Shown here in pieces: positions 25,822-36,289 of a DNA stretch of 64,000 bases. Position numbers and translations under genes: made by a program. Positions within the stretch are counted from its first letter, which is position 1. Each line of letters begins with the position of its first letter. The notes under the pieces are model-generated. The model was given only the letters and a program-made list of their open reading frames with translations. It was not told where the DNA came from and did no database searches. Origin of the DNA: Clostridium moniliforme (GTDB taxonomy: Bacteria > Bacillota > Clostridia > Clostridiales > Clostridiaceae); NCBI RefSeq assembly GCF_017873235.1, contig NZ_JAGGJZ010000002.1:186001-250000 (forward strand), read 5' to 3'.

Positions 25822-27201
25822 ATGAAAATGGAGTATTCTATAAATTTAACTCAAGAGCAAAAACTAGTAATGACCCAAGAAATGCAAATGTCTATAAAAA
25901 TGCTTCAAATGTCTGTAAATGATTTAAGACAATATATAGATAAAGAATACGAAGAAAATCCTATATTAGATATTAAAGACAATAATCAAGAAAAGTCATC
26001 AATTATTGAAGAAAAAGTAATGGATAAATATGATTATAAAGAAATGATAAAATATTTTGAATTTGATAATTATGGAGCTCAAAGCTATGGTTCATATGAT
26101 GAAGAAGAAGTGTCTCCCTTTAATTTTATTTCAGAAAAAAAATCATTAAAGGAATATTTACATGAGCAATTATTAGAATTTTCAATAGACAAATACACAA
26201 AGGAAATAGGGGATTATATTATAGAAAACTTAGATCATAGAGGTTATTTAGAATGTGATTTAAAAGATATTTGTGAGGAGTTAAACATTACTCTTGAAAA
26301 GGGAGAAGAAGTTTTAAAAATTGTACAAGATCTTGAACCATACGGAATTGGTGCAAGAGATATAAAAGAATGTTTATTAATACAGCTAGAAAAGTTAGCT
26401 TTGGATGATGAGATTATGGTTGAAATAGTAAATAATCATTTAGAAGATATAGCTGATAATAAATATGTACAATTAGGTAAATCATTAAATATATCACCAA
26501 GAGAAGCTCAACGTTATGGAGATGTAATAAAAAAATTAGAGCCTAAACCTTCAAGAGGATTTTATACTGGTGAAGAAGTAAAGTTTATAATACCTGACGC
26601 TACAATTAGAGAGATTGATAATGAGTTTATAATAATTATGAACGATAGTGTAATTCCAAGATTATCAATAAACAAAACATATAAAGAAGTTATAGGTAAA
26701 GATTATAACTCTAAAGATTCTGAGTATGTTAAAGAAAAACTTAATAAAGCAATATTTTTGATTAAAAGTATAGAACAAAGAAGAAATACTTTATATAGAG
26801 TTTTGGAAAAGATAATTGAAAAACAAAAACAGTATTTGAAAAATGGAAATAATTATTTAAAACCAATGACTTTAAAAGAAATAGCAAATGAATTAGAAGT
26901 ACATGAGTCTACAGTAAGTAGAGCTATTAAAGACAAATATATTTTACTTGATAGGGGAACAATAAAAATAAAAAGTTTATTTACTACTTCAATATCTTCA
27001 GATAATGAAGATTTAGGAGTTATAAAAATTAAAAATAGAATAAAGGAACTTTTTGATTCAGAAAACAAGAAAAAGCCATATTCTGACCAATTTATATCAG
27101 ATAAATTGAAAGAAGAAAACATGAATATATCAAGAAGAACTGTGGCAAAATATAGAGAGGAACTTGGAATTAAGTCCTCAAGCAAAAGAAAAAGGTTATA
27201 A
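25822..27201 (+). CDS. rpoN: RNA polymerase sigma-54 factor
   Basis: A 459-residue sigma-54. Region I at the N-terminus is Gln/Met/Leu-rich (LTQEQKLVMTQEMQMSIKMLQMS). An acidic region II, a core-binding domain and the C-terminal DNA-binding domain follow. The RpoN box is SRRTVAKYR near residue 437. It directs transcription from -24/-12 promoters with an AAA+ activator. Starts at 25804 (GTG) and 25810 (ATG) are possible. ATG 25822 fits the usual N-terminal length. An activator gene and a matching promoter occur at 41.5-43.6 kb. Confidence 0.93.
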   Translation: MKMEYSINLTQEQKLVMTQEMQMSIKMLQMSVNDLRQYIDKEYEENPILDIKDNNQEKSSIIEEKVMDKYDYKEMIKYFEFDNYGAQSYGSYDEEEVSPFNFISEKKSLKEYLHEQLLEFSIDKYTKEIGDYIIENLDHRGYLECDLKDICEELNITLEKGEEVLKIVQDLEPYGIGARDIKECLLIQLEKLALDDEIMVEIVNNHLEDIADNKYVQLGKSLNISPREAQRYGDVIKKLEPKPSRGFYTGEEVKFIIPDATIREIDNEFIIIMNDSVIPRLSINKTYKEVIGKDYNSKDSEYVKEKLNKAIFLIKSIEQRRNTLYRVLEKIIEKQKQYLKNGNNYLKPMTLKEIANELEVHESTVSRAIKDKYILLDRGTIKIKSLFTTSISSDNEDLGVIKIKNRIKELFDSENKKKPYSDQFISDKLKEENMNISRRTVAKYREELGIKSSSKRKRL

Positions 27202-27269
27202 TTAAATTTTTTTAATAATAATTTATTATATGTAATATTATAGAAAATAAAAAAAATTAAAATTTATAC

Positions 27270-27298
27270 TTTAAAAATTAACCAATATAACTTATAAT
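27270..27298 (+). promoter_or_regulatory. Candidate promoter of cggR
   Basis: TTTAAA (27270-27275) and TATAAT (27293-27298) with a 17-base spacer. The CggR-type operator starts seven bases downstream, where it would block the transcript start. Confidence 0.5.
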
Positions 27299-27304
27299 AT
27301 AATT

Positions 27305-27341
27305 GTGGGACGGATACAAAGAGAGTGGGACGATTTGTGAC
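27305..27341 (+). promoter_or_regulatory. CggR-type operator (20-base direct repeat)
   Basis: GTGGGACG occurs at 27305-27312 and again at 27325-27332, exactly 20 bases apart. The second copy is followed by TGAC. The B. subtilis CggR operator has CGGGAC-N6-TGTC-N4 repeats with the same 20-base period. The site lies just before cggR, consistent with autoregulation relieved by fructose-1,6-bisphosphate. Confidence 0.75.
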
Positions 27342-27358
27342 CAAAGGAGTGGTGAAAG

Positions 27359-28396
27359 TTGCAGGAAATATTAAGTTTGCAAAAGAAAATAGTTCCTGAG
27401 CTTGTAGAGATACTCGAAAAAAGGTACATTATTTTAAGAACTATATTTTTAAATCAACCTATAGGAAGAAGAGTTTTAGCAAATGAACTTTCTTTAAGTG
27501 AGAGAGTAGTTAGAACAGAAGTAAGTTTTCTTAAAGGTCAAGGATTAATAGAAATAAATACATCTGGTATGAATGTAACTAAGAGTGGAGAAGAAATAGT
27601 TGATAAGTTAAGTATGTTTATCCATGAACTTAGAGGGTTATCAGATATAGAAAATGGAATAAAAAAATTACTTTCTTTAAAGAAAGTAATAATAGTTCCA
27701 GGAGATGTAGATAGTAATCCATCAGTACTTAAAGATATAGGAAAGGCAGCTTCTAATTATTTAAAAAAAGTAATTAAAAGCAATTCAATTATTGCATTAA
27801 CTGGAGGAAGTTCAGTTAAAGAAGTTGTAGAATCTTTTGGACCAATTAGAAATGTCTCTAATGTATTAGTAGTTCCAGCGAGAGGTGGACTTGGAAGAAC
27901 AGTAGAAATACAAGCAAACACTTTAGTTGCTTCTCTTGCAAAAAAAGTTAATGGAACTTATAAAATGCTTCATGTTCCTGAAAGTGCTAGCTTAGAACTT
28001 TTAAATTCTTTAAAACATGAAGAATCTATAAAAGAAGTTATTAAAAGCATACATAACGCAGATATATTTATATATGGTGTTGGAAATGCTTTTGTAATGG
28101 CTAAAAAAAGAGAGCTTTCAGATGAAAGAATTTCTAAGTTGGCAGAGCTTAATGCTATAGGAGAAGCATTTGGATGTTATTTCGATAAGGATTCAAATGT
28201 AGTTTTAAATACAACTACAGTTGAATTAACTGTTGATGAAGCCAGAAAAATAAAAACACATATTGTTGTAGCTGGTGGAAAAAATAAAGTAGAAGCAATT
28301 ATAGCTACTCAGCGAAATAACAAAAATGGTGTATTAATCACCGATGAAGCTGCTGGTAGAGAAATATTTAAAATATTAAGCAGTCAAAATAATTAA
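27359..28396 (+). CDS. cggR: Central glycolytic genes regulator CggR
   Basis: A 345-residue SorC/DeoR-type regulator. The N-terminal winged helix-turn-helix spans residues 20-75 (GRRVLANELSLSERVVRTEVSFL). The C-terminal sugar-phosphate-binding domain carries GGSSVKEV and PARGGLGR. In Bacillus, CggR represses gapA and downstream glycolytic genes until fructose-1,6-bisphosphate binds. TTG start with AAGGAG nine bases upstream. It is first in the cluster cggR-gap-pgk-tpiA-gpmI, the typical Firmicute order, and has its own operator. Confidence 0.94.
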   Translation: MQEILSLQKKIVPELVEILEKRYIILRTIFLNQPIGRRVLANELSLSERVVRTEVSFLKGQGLIEINTSGMNVTKSGEEIVDKLSMFIHELRGLSDIENGIKKLLSLKKVIIVPGDVDSNPSVLKDIGKAASNYLKKVIKSNSIIALTGGSSVKEVVESFGPIRNVSNVLVVPARGGLGRTVEIQANTLVASLAKKVNGTYKMLHVPESASLELLNSLKHEESIKEVIKSIHNADIFIYGVGNAFVMAKKRELSDERISKLAELNAIGEAFGCYFDKDSNVVLNTTTVELTVDEARKIKTHIVVAGGKNKVEAIIATQRNNKNGVLITDEAAGREIFKILSSQNN

Positions 28397-28451
28397 ATTG
28401 TTTATAAAAATTTTTATTTTATAAAAGCTATTTTTAGGAGGTATTTACAAT

Positions 28452-29453
28452 ATGGTAAATGTAGCAATTAACGGTTTTGGAAGAATAGGTAGATTAGCAT
28501 TAAGACTAATGATTAACAACCCTGAATTTAATGTTGTAGCAATCAACGACTTAACAGATGCTAAAATGTTAGCTCACTTATTCAAATATGATTCAGCACA
28601 AGGAAGATTCGATGGAGAAATCGAAGTTAAAGAAGGAGCTTTCGTAGTAAACGGAAAAGAAATTAAAGTTACTGCAAATGCTAACCCAGCTGAATTACCA
28701 TGGGGAGAATTAAATGTAGACATCGTTTTAGAATGTACTGGATTCTTTGCTTCAAAAGAAAAGGCTTCAGCTCACTTACAAGCAGGTGCTAAGAAAGTTG
28801 TTATTTCAGCTCCAGCTGGAAACGACCTTCCAACAGTTGTATTCAACGTAAACAACGAAATCTTAAAGGCAGAAGATACAGTTATATCAGGTGCTTCATG
28901 TACAACTAACTGTTTAGCTCCAATGGCTAAAGTATTAAATGACTCATTCGGATTAAAAGAAGGATTCATGACTACAATCCATGCTTACACAAATGACCAA
29001 AATACTTTAGATGCTCCACACAGAAAAGGAGATTTAAGAAGAGCTAGAGCTGCTGCAGGATCAATAATCCCTAACTCAACAGGAGCTGCTAAAGCAATCG
29101 GATTAGTTATTCCAGAATTAGCTGGTAAATTAGACGGAAATGCTCAAAGAGTTCCAGTAATTACAGGTTCATTAACTGAATTAGTATGTGTACTTGACAA
29201 GAAAGTTACAGTTGAAGAAGTAAACGCTGCAATGAAAGCTGCTGCTAACGAATCATTCGGATACACTGAAGATCCAATAGTATCATCAGATGTTATCGGA
29301 ATCAGCTTCGGATCATTATTCGATGCAACTCAAACAAAGATAATGGAAGTTAACGGAGAACAATTAGTTAAAGTTGCTTCATGGTACGACAATGAAATGT
29401 CATACACTAACCAATTAATCAGAACTTTAGGATACTTCGCTAACTTAAAGTAA
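28452..29453 (+). CDS. gap: Glyceraldehyde-3-phosphate dehydrogenase
   Basis: A 333-residue NAD-dependent GAPDH. Rossmann start [12 protein letters not shown]; catalytic Cys150 in [10 protein letters not shown]. Codon use differs from the neighbours, with many AAC, TTC and ATC codons, a sign of very high expression. ATG with TTAGGAGG. It sits 55 bases after cggR, so CggR controls it. A second hairpin lies between it and pgk. Confidence 0.96.
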   Translation: MVNVAINGFGRIGRLALRLMINNPEFNVVAINDLTDAKMLAHLFKYDSAQGRFDGEIEVKEGAFVVNGKEIKVTANANPAELPWGELNVDIVLECTGFFASKEKASAHLQAGAKKVVISAPAGNDLPTVVFNVNNEILKAEDTVISGASCTTNCLAPMAKVLNDSFGLKEGFMTTIHAYTNDQNTLDAPHRKGDLRRARAAAGSIIPNSTGAAKAIGLVIPELAGKLDGNAQRVPVITGSLTELVCVLDKKVTVEEVNAAMKAAANESFGYTEDPIVSSDVIGISFGSLFDATQTKIMEVNGEQLVKVASWYDNEMSYTNQLIRTLGYFANLK

Positions 29454-29486
29454 TCTATTAATTAGATAGTAAATAAAAAGTTTTAT

Positions 29487-29530
29487 AAGTCTGGTTTTGT
29501 AGTATAAGGCTATAAGGCCAGACTATTTTA
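29487..29530 (+). terminator. Hairpin between gap and pgk
   Basis: AGTCTGG pairs with CCAGACT over a loop of about 24 bases that holds its own short repeat. Only a short T run follows, so it may be a partial terminator or an mRNA end-stabiliser that lowers pgk relative to gap. Confidence 0.5.
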
Positions 29531-29563
29531 AAATATAAATATAATTTTTTAGAGGTGAAAAGA

Positions 29564-30754
29564 ATGAACTTCAATAAAAAGACTATAGAAGATATAAATG
29601 TTAACGGCAAAAAAGTTTTAGTAAGATGTGACTTTAACGTTCCATTAAAAGATGGTGTTATAACTGATGAAAATAGATTAAATGGAGCACTTCCAACTAT
29701 TAAATATTTAGTAGACAATGGTGCGAAAGTAATACTTTGCTCACATATGGGTAAACCAAAGGGAGAACCAAAGCCAGAATTATCTTTAGCACCAGTTGCT
29801 AAGAGATTAAGTGAAATGCTTGGAAAAGAAGTAGTTTTTGCAGCAGACAATAATGTTGTTGGAGAAAATGCTAAAAAAGCAGTAGCAGAAATGAAAGATG
29901 GAGATATCGTATTATTAGAAAATACTAGATATAGAAAAGAAGAAACTAAAAATGGAGAAGAATTCTCAAAAGAATTAGCTTCACTTGCTGAAATATTTGT
30001 AAATGATGCTTTTGGTTCAGCTCATAGAGCTCACTGCTCAACAGTTGGAGTTACTGAATTTATTGATACTGCAGTATGTGGATATTTAATTCAAAAAGAA
30101 TTAAAGTTCTTAGGAAATGCAGTTGAAACTCCAGAAAGACCATTTGTAGCAATTTTAGGAGGAGCTAAAGTTTCTGATAAAATAGCTGTTATAAATAACC
30201 TTTTAGATAAAGTTGATACTTTAATAATTGGTGGAGGAATGGCTTATACATTCTTAAAAGCACAAGGATATGAAATTGGAACTTCATTAGTTGAAGAAGA
30301 TAGACTTGACTATGCAAAAGAAATGATAGAAAAAGCTAAAGCTAAGGGTGTTAATTTCTTATTACCAGTAGATCATAGAGTAGCTACAGAGTTTAAAGAT
30401 GTTGAAGCAACTGTAACTGAAGATCAAAATATTCCAGCTGGAAGTATGGGATTAGATATCGGACCAAAAACTGAAAAATTATATGCAGATGCAATCAAAG
30501 ACGCTAAAACAGTTGTTTGGAATGGACCAATGGGAGTATTCGAATTTGAAAACTTCAATAAAGGTACTATTGCAGTAGCTAAGGCTATGGCTGATTCAAA
30601 TGCAACTACTATAATTGGTGGAGGAGATTCAGCTGCTGCTGTAAATATATTAGGATTCGGAGATAAGATGACTCATATCTCAACAGGTGGTGGAGCATCA
30701 CTTGAATTCTTAGAAGGTAAAGTATTACCAGGAATAGATGCTTTAAACAACTAA
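29564..30754 (+). CDS. pgk: Phosphoglycerate kinase
   Basis: A 396-residue glycolytic kinase that makes ATP from 1,3-bisphosphoglycerate. N-terminal VRCDFNVPL and the C-terminal nucleotide site GGGDSAAAV are typical. Start ATG 29564 with AGAGGTG six bases upstream; the GTG at 29555 is part of that site. It is in the cggR-gap-pgk-tpiA-gpmI cluster. Confidence 0.96.
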   Translation: MNFNKKTIEDINVNGKKVLVRCDFNVPLKDGVITDENRLNGALPTIKYLVDNGAKVILCSHMGKPKGEPKPELSLAPVAKRLSEMLGKEVVFAADNNVVGENAKKAVAEMKDGDIVLLENTRYRKEETKNGEEFSKELASLAEIFVNDAFGSAHRAHCSTVGVTEFIDTAVCGYLIQKELKFLGNAVETPERPFVAILGGAKVSDKIAVINNLLDKVDTLIIGGGMAYTFLKAQGYEIGTSLVEEDRLDYAKEMIEKAKAKGVNFLLPVDHRVATEFKDVEATVTEDQNIPAGSMGLDIGPKTEKLYADAIKDAKTVVWNGPMGVFEFENFNKGTIAVAKAMADSNATTIIGGGDSAAAVNILGFGDKMTHISTGGGASLEFLEGKVLPGIDALNN

Positions 30755-30787
30755 GTTTCGAATTATTAAATATACTACAAGTAAATA

Positions 30788-30825
30788 TTAGCCACGCTTA
30801 TTTTAAAGGGTGGCTATAGATTTTA
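30788..30825 (+). terminator. Hairpin between pgk and tpiA
   Basis: TAGCCAC paired with GTGGCTA, followed by ATTTTATTTTAT. Weak, probably partial, allowing readthrough to tpiA. Confidence 0.5.
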
Positions 30826-30857
30826 TTTTATGAGAAAAAAATTAGAGGTGATTTTAA

Positions 30858-31604
30858 ATGAGAAAAGCAATAATCGCAGGAAACTGGAAAATGAATAAAA
30901 CTGTTGAAGAAGCAGTAAACTTTATAAATGAATTTAAACCATTAGTTAAAGATGCTACATGTGATGTAGTTCTTTGTCCAACATTTGTATGTTTAGATGC
31001 TGCTGTTAAAGCTGCTAAGGGATCAAATGTTAAAATAGCTGCACAAAATATGCACTTTGAAGAAAGCGGAGCATTTACAGGAGAAGTTTCACCAGCAATG
31101 CTTGAAGCTATGGGAATTGATTATGTAATAATTGGACATAGTGAAAGAAGAGAATACTTTAATGAAACAGATGAAACTTGCAACAAAAAAGTTAAGGCTG
31201 CATTTAAACATAACATAACTCCAATTCTTTGCTGTGGAGAAACTTTAGAACAAAGAGAATCAGGAAAGTTTGTAGAAGTTTTAGAAGGACAAATTAAAGC
31301 TGATTTAGAAGGATTAGATAAAGAATTAGCAGAAAAAGTTGTTATAGCTTATGAACCAATCTGGGCTATTGGAACAGGAAAAACTGCTACATCAGAACAA
31401 GCAAATGAAACAATAGCTGCTATAAGAAATGTTGTAGCTGAAATGTTTGGAAAAGAAGTTGCAGATAAAGTTAGAATACAATACGGTGGATCAGTTAAGC
31501 CAGCTACTATAAAAGAACAAATGGCTCAATCAGACATCGATGGAGCATTAGTTGGTGGAGCTAGTTTAGTACCTTCAGATTTTGCTGCAATAGTTAATTA
31601 CTAA
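30858..31604 (+). CDS. tpiA: Triosephosphate isomerase
   Basis: A 248-residue TIM barrel. N-terminal NWKMN holds the active-site Asn and Lys. The catalytic His is in IIGHSERR near residue 95 and the Glu in [11 protein letters not shown] near residue 167. It interconverts dihydroxyacetone phosphate and glyceraldehyde-3-phosphate. ATG with AGAGGTG. It is the fourth gene of the glycolytic cluster. Methylglyoxal synthase (9.9 kb) uses the same substrate. Confidence 0.96.
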   Translation: MRKAIIAGNWKMNKTVEEAVNFINEFKPLVKDATCDVVLCPTFVCLDAAVKAAKGSNVKIAAQNMHFEESGAFTGEVSPAMLEAMGIDYVIIGHSERREYFNETDETCNKKVKAAFKHNITPILCCGETLEQRESGKFVEVLEGQIKADLEGLDKELAEKVVIAYEPIWAIGTGKTATSEQANETIAAIRNVVAEMFGKEVADKVRIQYGGSVKPATIKEQMAQSDIDGALVGGASLVPSDFAAIVNY

Positions 31605-31620
31605 AATATAGTATTAGTCT

Positions 31621-31676
31621 ATAAGCAATAGTCATGATTGGATAATAAAAATTCTTTCATACTATTGCTTTTATTG
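31621..31676 (+). terminator. Terminator-like hairpin after tpiA
   Basis: ATAAGCAATAG pairs with CTATTGCTTTT over a 33-base loop, followed by TTATTG. Confidence 0.6.
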
Positions 31677-31771
31677 TTTAACGTATTTTGTTATAGTATA
31701 ATATAAAATAAAAAAAGCAAATAATAATTAAAGAAATAAATTAAAATGTAAATAAATTCGGAGGTAGAATT

Positions 31772-33304
31772 ATGGCAAAAAAACCAGTAATGCTAATGAT
31801 ATTAGATGGTTTTGGAATAGCAGAACCTTCAAAAGGAAATGCTGTTTCATTAGCTAAAAAACCAAATTTTGATAAATTAATAAAGGAATATCCTAATTCA
31901 ATGTTACAAGCTTCAGGAATGGCTGTAGGTCTTCCAGAAGGACAAATGGGTAACTCAGAAGTTGGTCATTTAAATATTGGAGCAGGAAGAATTGTATACC
32001 AAGAACTTACAAGAATAACTAAGGCAATAGAAGATGGAGAATTCTTTAATAACGAAGAAATCTTAAAAGCTATGAAAAATGCTAAAGAAAATAATTCAGC
32101 ATTACACTTAATGGGATTATTATCAGATGGTGGAGTTCATTCACATATAAATCATTTAAAAGGACTTTTAGAATTTGCAAAAAAAGAAGGAATTTCAAAG
32201 GTTTATGTTCATGCATTTATGGATGGTAGAGATGTTGCACCTTCATCAGGAAAAGCATTTATAGAACAATTAGAAGCTATGATGAAAGAAGTTGGCGTAG
32301 GTAAAATTGCCACTGTAAGTGGTAGATACTATGCAATGGATAGAGATAATAGATGGGAAAGAGTTGAACTTGCATATAATTCAATAGTTAGAGGAACTGG
32401 AAATACATCAAATAGTGCAGTAGAAGCTATGGAAGAATCATATAAAAATGATAAGACAGATGAATTCGTAGTTCCAACAGTAATATTAGAAAATGATGAA
32501 CCAACTGGAACAGTTAAGAGTGGGGATTCAGTAGTATTCTTTAATTTTAGACCAGATAGAGCAAGAGAACTTACAAGAGCTTTAACTCAAAAAGATTTTG
32601 ATGGATTTAAGGCTGAAGATTTAGACTTAGTATTTGTAACAATGACTCAATATGATAAAACATTTAATGGAGTTAATGTAGCATTTAAAGCTCAAACATT
32701 AGAAAATACTTTAGGTGAATTTGTTGCAAATAAGGGATTAAATCAATTAAGAATTGCTGAAACTGAAAAATATGCTCACGTAACATTCTTCTTTAATGGT
32801 GGAGTAGAAAAACCAAATGAAAATGAAGATAGAGCATTAATTGCATCTCCTAAGGTTGCAACTTATGATTTAAAACCAGAAATGAGTGCTTACGAAGTAA
32901 CAGAAGAGTTACTAAAGAGATTAGATAGTGAAAAATATGATATGATAATATTAAACTTTGCTAATCCAGATATGGTAGGACACACTGGGGTAATACCAGC
33001 AGCTGTTAAAGCAATTGAAGCAGTAGATGAATGTTTAGGAAAAATTGTAGATAAAGTATTAGAAAAAGATGGTTCAGTATTTATAACAGCTGACCATGGA
33101 AATGCTGAAACTATGATAGACCCTGAAACAAAAACTCCATTTACAGCTCATACAACTGATCCAGTTCCATTTGTATGGGTATCAAATCATTCAAAAGGAA
33201 AAGAATTAAAAGATGGTAAGCTATCAGATATAGCACCAACAATGCTTAAAGAAATGGGACTTGAAGCACCAAAAGAAATGACAGGTAGCGTTTTAACAAA
33301 ATAA
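31772..33304 (+). CDS. gpmI: 2,3-bisphosphoglycerate-independent phosphoglycerate mutase
   Basis: A 510-residue metal-dependent mutase of the alkaline phosphatase superfamily. The catalytic Ser is in [16 protein letters not shown] near residue 63. Metal ligands appear in LDGFG at the N-terminus and in TADHGNAE and HT near the C-terminus. It converts 3- to 2-phosphoglycerate. ATG with CGGAGG. A strong terminator after it closes the main glycolytic cluster. eno lies 1.2 kb further on with its own promoter. Confidence 0.96.
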   Translation: MAKKPVMLMILDGFGIAEPSKGNAVSLAKKPNFDKLIKEYPNSMLQASGMAVGLPEGQMGNSEVGHLNIGAGRIVYQELTRITKAIEDGEFFNNEEILKAMKNAKENNSALHLMGLLSDGGVHSHINHLKGLLEFAKKEGISKVYVHAFMDGRDVAPSSGKAFIEQLEAMMKEVGVGKIATVSGRYYAMDRDNRWERVELAYNSIVRGTGNTSNSAVEAMEESYKNDKTDEFVVPTVILENDEPTGTVKSGDSVVFFNFRPDRARELTRALTQKDFDGFKAEDLDLVFVTMTQYDKTFNGVNVAFKAQTLENTLGEFVANKGLNQLRIAETEKYAHVTFFFNGGVEKPNENEDRALIASPKVATYDLKPEMSAYEVTEELLKRLDSEKYDMIILNFANPDMVGHTGVIPAAVKAIEAVDECLGKIVDKVLEKDGSVFITADHGNAETMIDPETKTPFTAHTTDPVPFVWVSNHSKGKELKDGKLSDIAPTMLKEMGLEAPKEMTGSVLTK

Positions 33305-33320
33305 TTCAAACATTTATTAT

Positions 33321-33357
33321 AAGGAACTTTCGTAATTTACGAAGGTTCCTTTTTTAT
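33321..33357 (+). terminator. Terminator of gpmI
   Basis: AAGGAACTTTCGTAA paired with TTACGAAGGTTCCTT (one mismatch) and a T tract. Confidence 0.92.
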
Positions 33358-33511
33358 ATAAGAACATTTTCTTTAAAATATAGATTAATATATATACGAT
33401 TTTAATAGTTTTTTTAATTTAATATTTATAATAAGTCTCATAAGTGTTATCACAATAAAGAAGAAATTTAATACTATATATAGTGAGAAGAATAATATAT
33501 GAGATGATAAT

Positions 33512-34108
33512 ATGAAATCCAATTATGCTTATTCTGCCTGTTTTGATAGAAAAACTGAGAAATTATTTAAGAAAGCTAAGTATCTAGGACAAGGTAATAA
33601 TGGAATAGTGTATGAACTTCCAAATAATAAGGTTATAAAAATATTTTTAAAAGAGAAGGTTTGTAAATCAGAAGGTAATATTTTAAAGAAAACTAGAAAG
33701 TCTAAATATTTTCCAAGGATATATACCCATGGAGATTTATATATAGTAAGAGAAAAAGTATGTGGGATACAATTAGATAAATACATAAAGAAAAATGGAT
33801 TGAGTAAAGAAATGTCAATGAAAATATATAGGCTCCTTAAAGAATTTAAAAAATTGGGATTTGTAAAATTAGATACAAGATGTAAGGACATTTATGTAAC
33901 AGATAAATTTGAACTTATGATGATAGATCCAAAAGGTTTTTATACTAGAAAAGTTGACTTTCCAAGACATTTAATGAAAAAATTAAATTCACTTAATGTT
34001 TTAAATTTATTTTTAAGTCATATTGAAAGTGAAAATCCTAAATTAGCAAGGGAATGGGAAAGAAAGGCTAAAAGATATTTTGAAAAAAATAATATTGAGT
34101 ATAATTAA
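33512..34108 (+). CDS. Miniature protein-kinase-like protein
   Basis: A 198-residue protein with a condensed kinase fold. It has a glycine loop LGQGNNGIVYEL (G26, G28, G31), VIKIF with the VAIK-like K43, and a possible alpha-C Glu (E55). The catalytic-loop counterpart is KLDTRCKDIYV: D121 is in the HRD position and D126 replaces the usual Asn. MMIDPKG (D139) stands for DFG. It lacks most of the C-lobe, being about 100 residues shorter than typical Ser/Thr kinases. The ribosome binding site is weak (GAGATGATA). It is a single gene between gpmI and eno. Catalytic activity is uncertain. Confidence 0.7.
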   Translation: MKSNYAYSACFDRKTEKLFKKAKYLGQGNNGIVYELPNNKVIKIFLKEKVCKSEGNILKKTRKSKYFPRIYTHGDLYIVREKVCGIQLDKYIKKNGLSKEMSMKIYRLLKEFKKLGFVKLDTRCKDIYVTDKFELMMIDPKGFYTRKVDFPRHLMKKLNSLNVLNLFLSHIESENPKLAREWERKAKRYFEKNNIEYN

Positions 34109-34120
34109 TATTTGAATTTT

Positions 34121-34237
34121 AAAACTATTTCAAAAATTTTTAAAAAATATTTTATAAGTACAAAAATTATCTGATATTTGGATTATTTTTAACTTTATCT
34201 TTAATATTTTTACAATTAATTATTTTGAAATAGTTTT
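34121..34237. repeat. 15-bp perfect inverted repeat around 87 bases
   Basis: AAAACTATTTCAAAA (34121-34135) and its exact complement (34223-34237) enclose AT-rich sequence. It lies in the 375-base gap before eno. It could be a large-loop terminator (TTTTTTA follows) or a small mobile-element footprint. Apart from this and the eno promoter I see nothing in the gap. Confidence 0.5.
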
Positions 34238-34361
34238 TTATTTGGAATATGATTAACATATAAGATAATATGTAGTCAAGAACAATATTATTAATGAAGA
34301 AAAATTTTATAATAGTAGTGAAAATTTGTGTGCATTAAAAGTGAAATCAAATATCAATTGA

Positions 34362-34390
34362 TTGCAAATATCAACAAAATGAATTATAAT
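34362..34390 (+). promoter_or_regulatory. Sigma-A promoter of eno
   Basis: TTGCAA (34362-34367) and TATAAT (34385-34390), spacer 17. A direct repeat AAATATCAA flanks the -35. About 90 bases of leader precede the eno start. Confidence 0.65.
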
Positions 34391-34453
34391 ATAGATAAAT
34401 AAAAAGAAATGAAATATTTAATAAAATAAATAAATATTGTAAATAATATTTAA

Positions 34454-35779
<1,326 letters not shown>

Positions 35780-35894
35780 TATTTATAGTGATTATATAAT
35801 TTTTGGAAATTAGTGTGGAAATAAACTATCCTTTATGATATACTAATTGAGTTAAATAGTATAAATAAGCGTTTAAATATTAGGAGGTGTTCCC

Positions 35895-36125
35895 ATGCAA
35901 ACAGCTTTATTAGTACTTGAAGTATTACTTGGCATAATTATAGTAGTTTCAATACTTATGCAACCAAGCAAATCAGATGCTTTAAGTGGATTGATTCAAG
36001 GTAGCAATAATGATACATTTTTCTCAAGAAATAAATCAAGAACAAGAGAAGTTATGTTAGAGAGAGTAACAGTAATAGGAATGTTATTATTTGCTATCAA
36101 TACAATTGTTTTAAATTTAATATAA
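35895..36125 (+). CDS. secG: Preprotein translocase subunit SecG
   Basis: A 76-residue protein with two membrane segments (about residues 3-20 and 54-74) and a polar loop with the conserved GLIQGSNNDTFFSRNKSRT. This is typical SecG, the accessory subunit of SecYEG. ATG with TTAGGAGGTG. It ends in a strong terminator. The wider order eno-secG-rnr-smpB is common in Firmicutes. Here a pyrophosphatase is inserted after secG. Confidence 0.93.
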   Translation: MQTALLVLEVLLGIIIVVSILMQPSKSDALSGLIQGSNNDTFFSRNKSRTREVMLERVTVIGMLLFAINTIVLNLI

Positions 36126-36153
36126 ATAGTGTGGGAATCACAAGTTAAATTTT

Positions 36154-36190
36154 AAAAGCCAGTTTTTTAAAAACTGGCTTTATTTTTTTA
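36154..36190 (+). terminator. Terminator of secG
   Basis: AAAGCCAGTTTTT paired with AAAAACTGGCTTT, then ATTTTTTT. Confidence 0.93.
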
Positions 36191-36289
36191 GAATACATCT
36201 TAAATTAAAAAATAATTCTAATGTTAAAGATAATCTCATAATTATATAATGTAATATTTTTTACAAAAATAATTGTGAGAGGTGTAATT

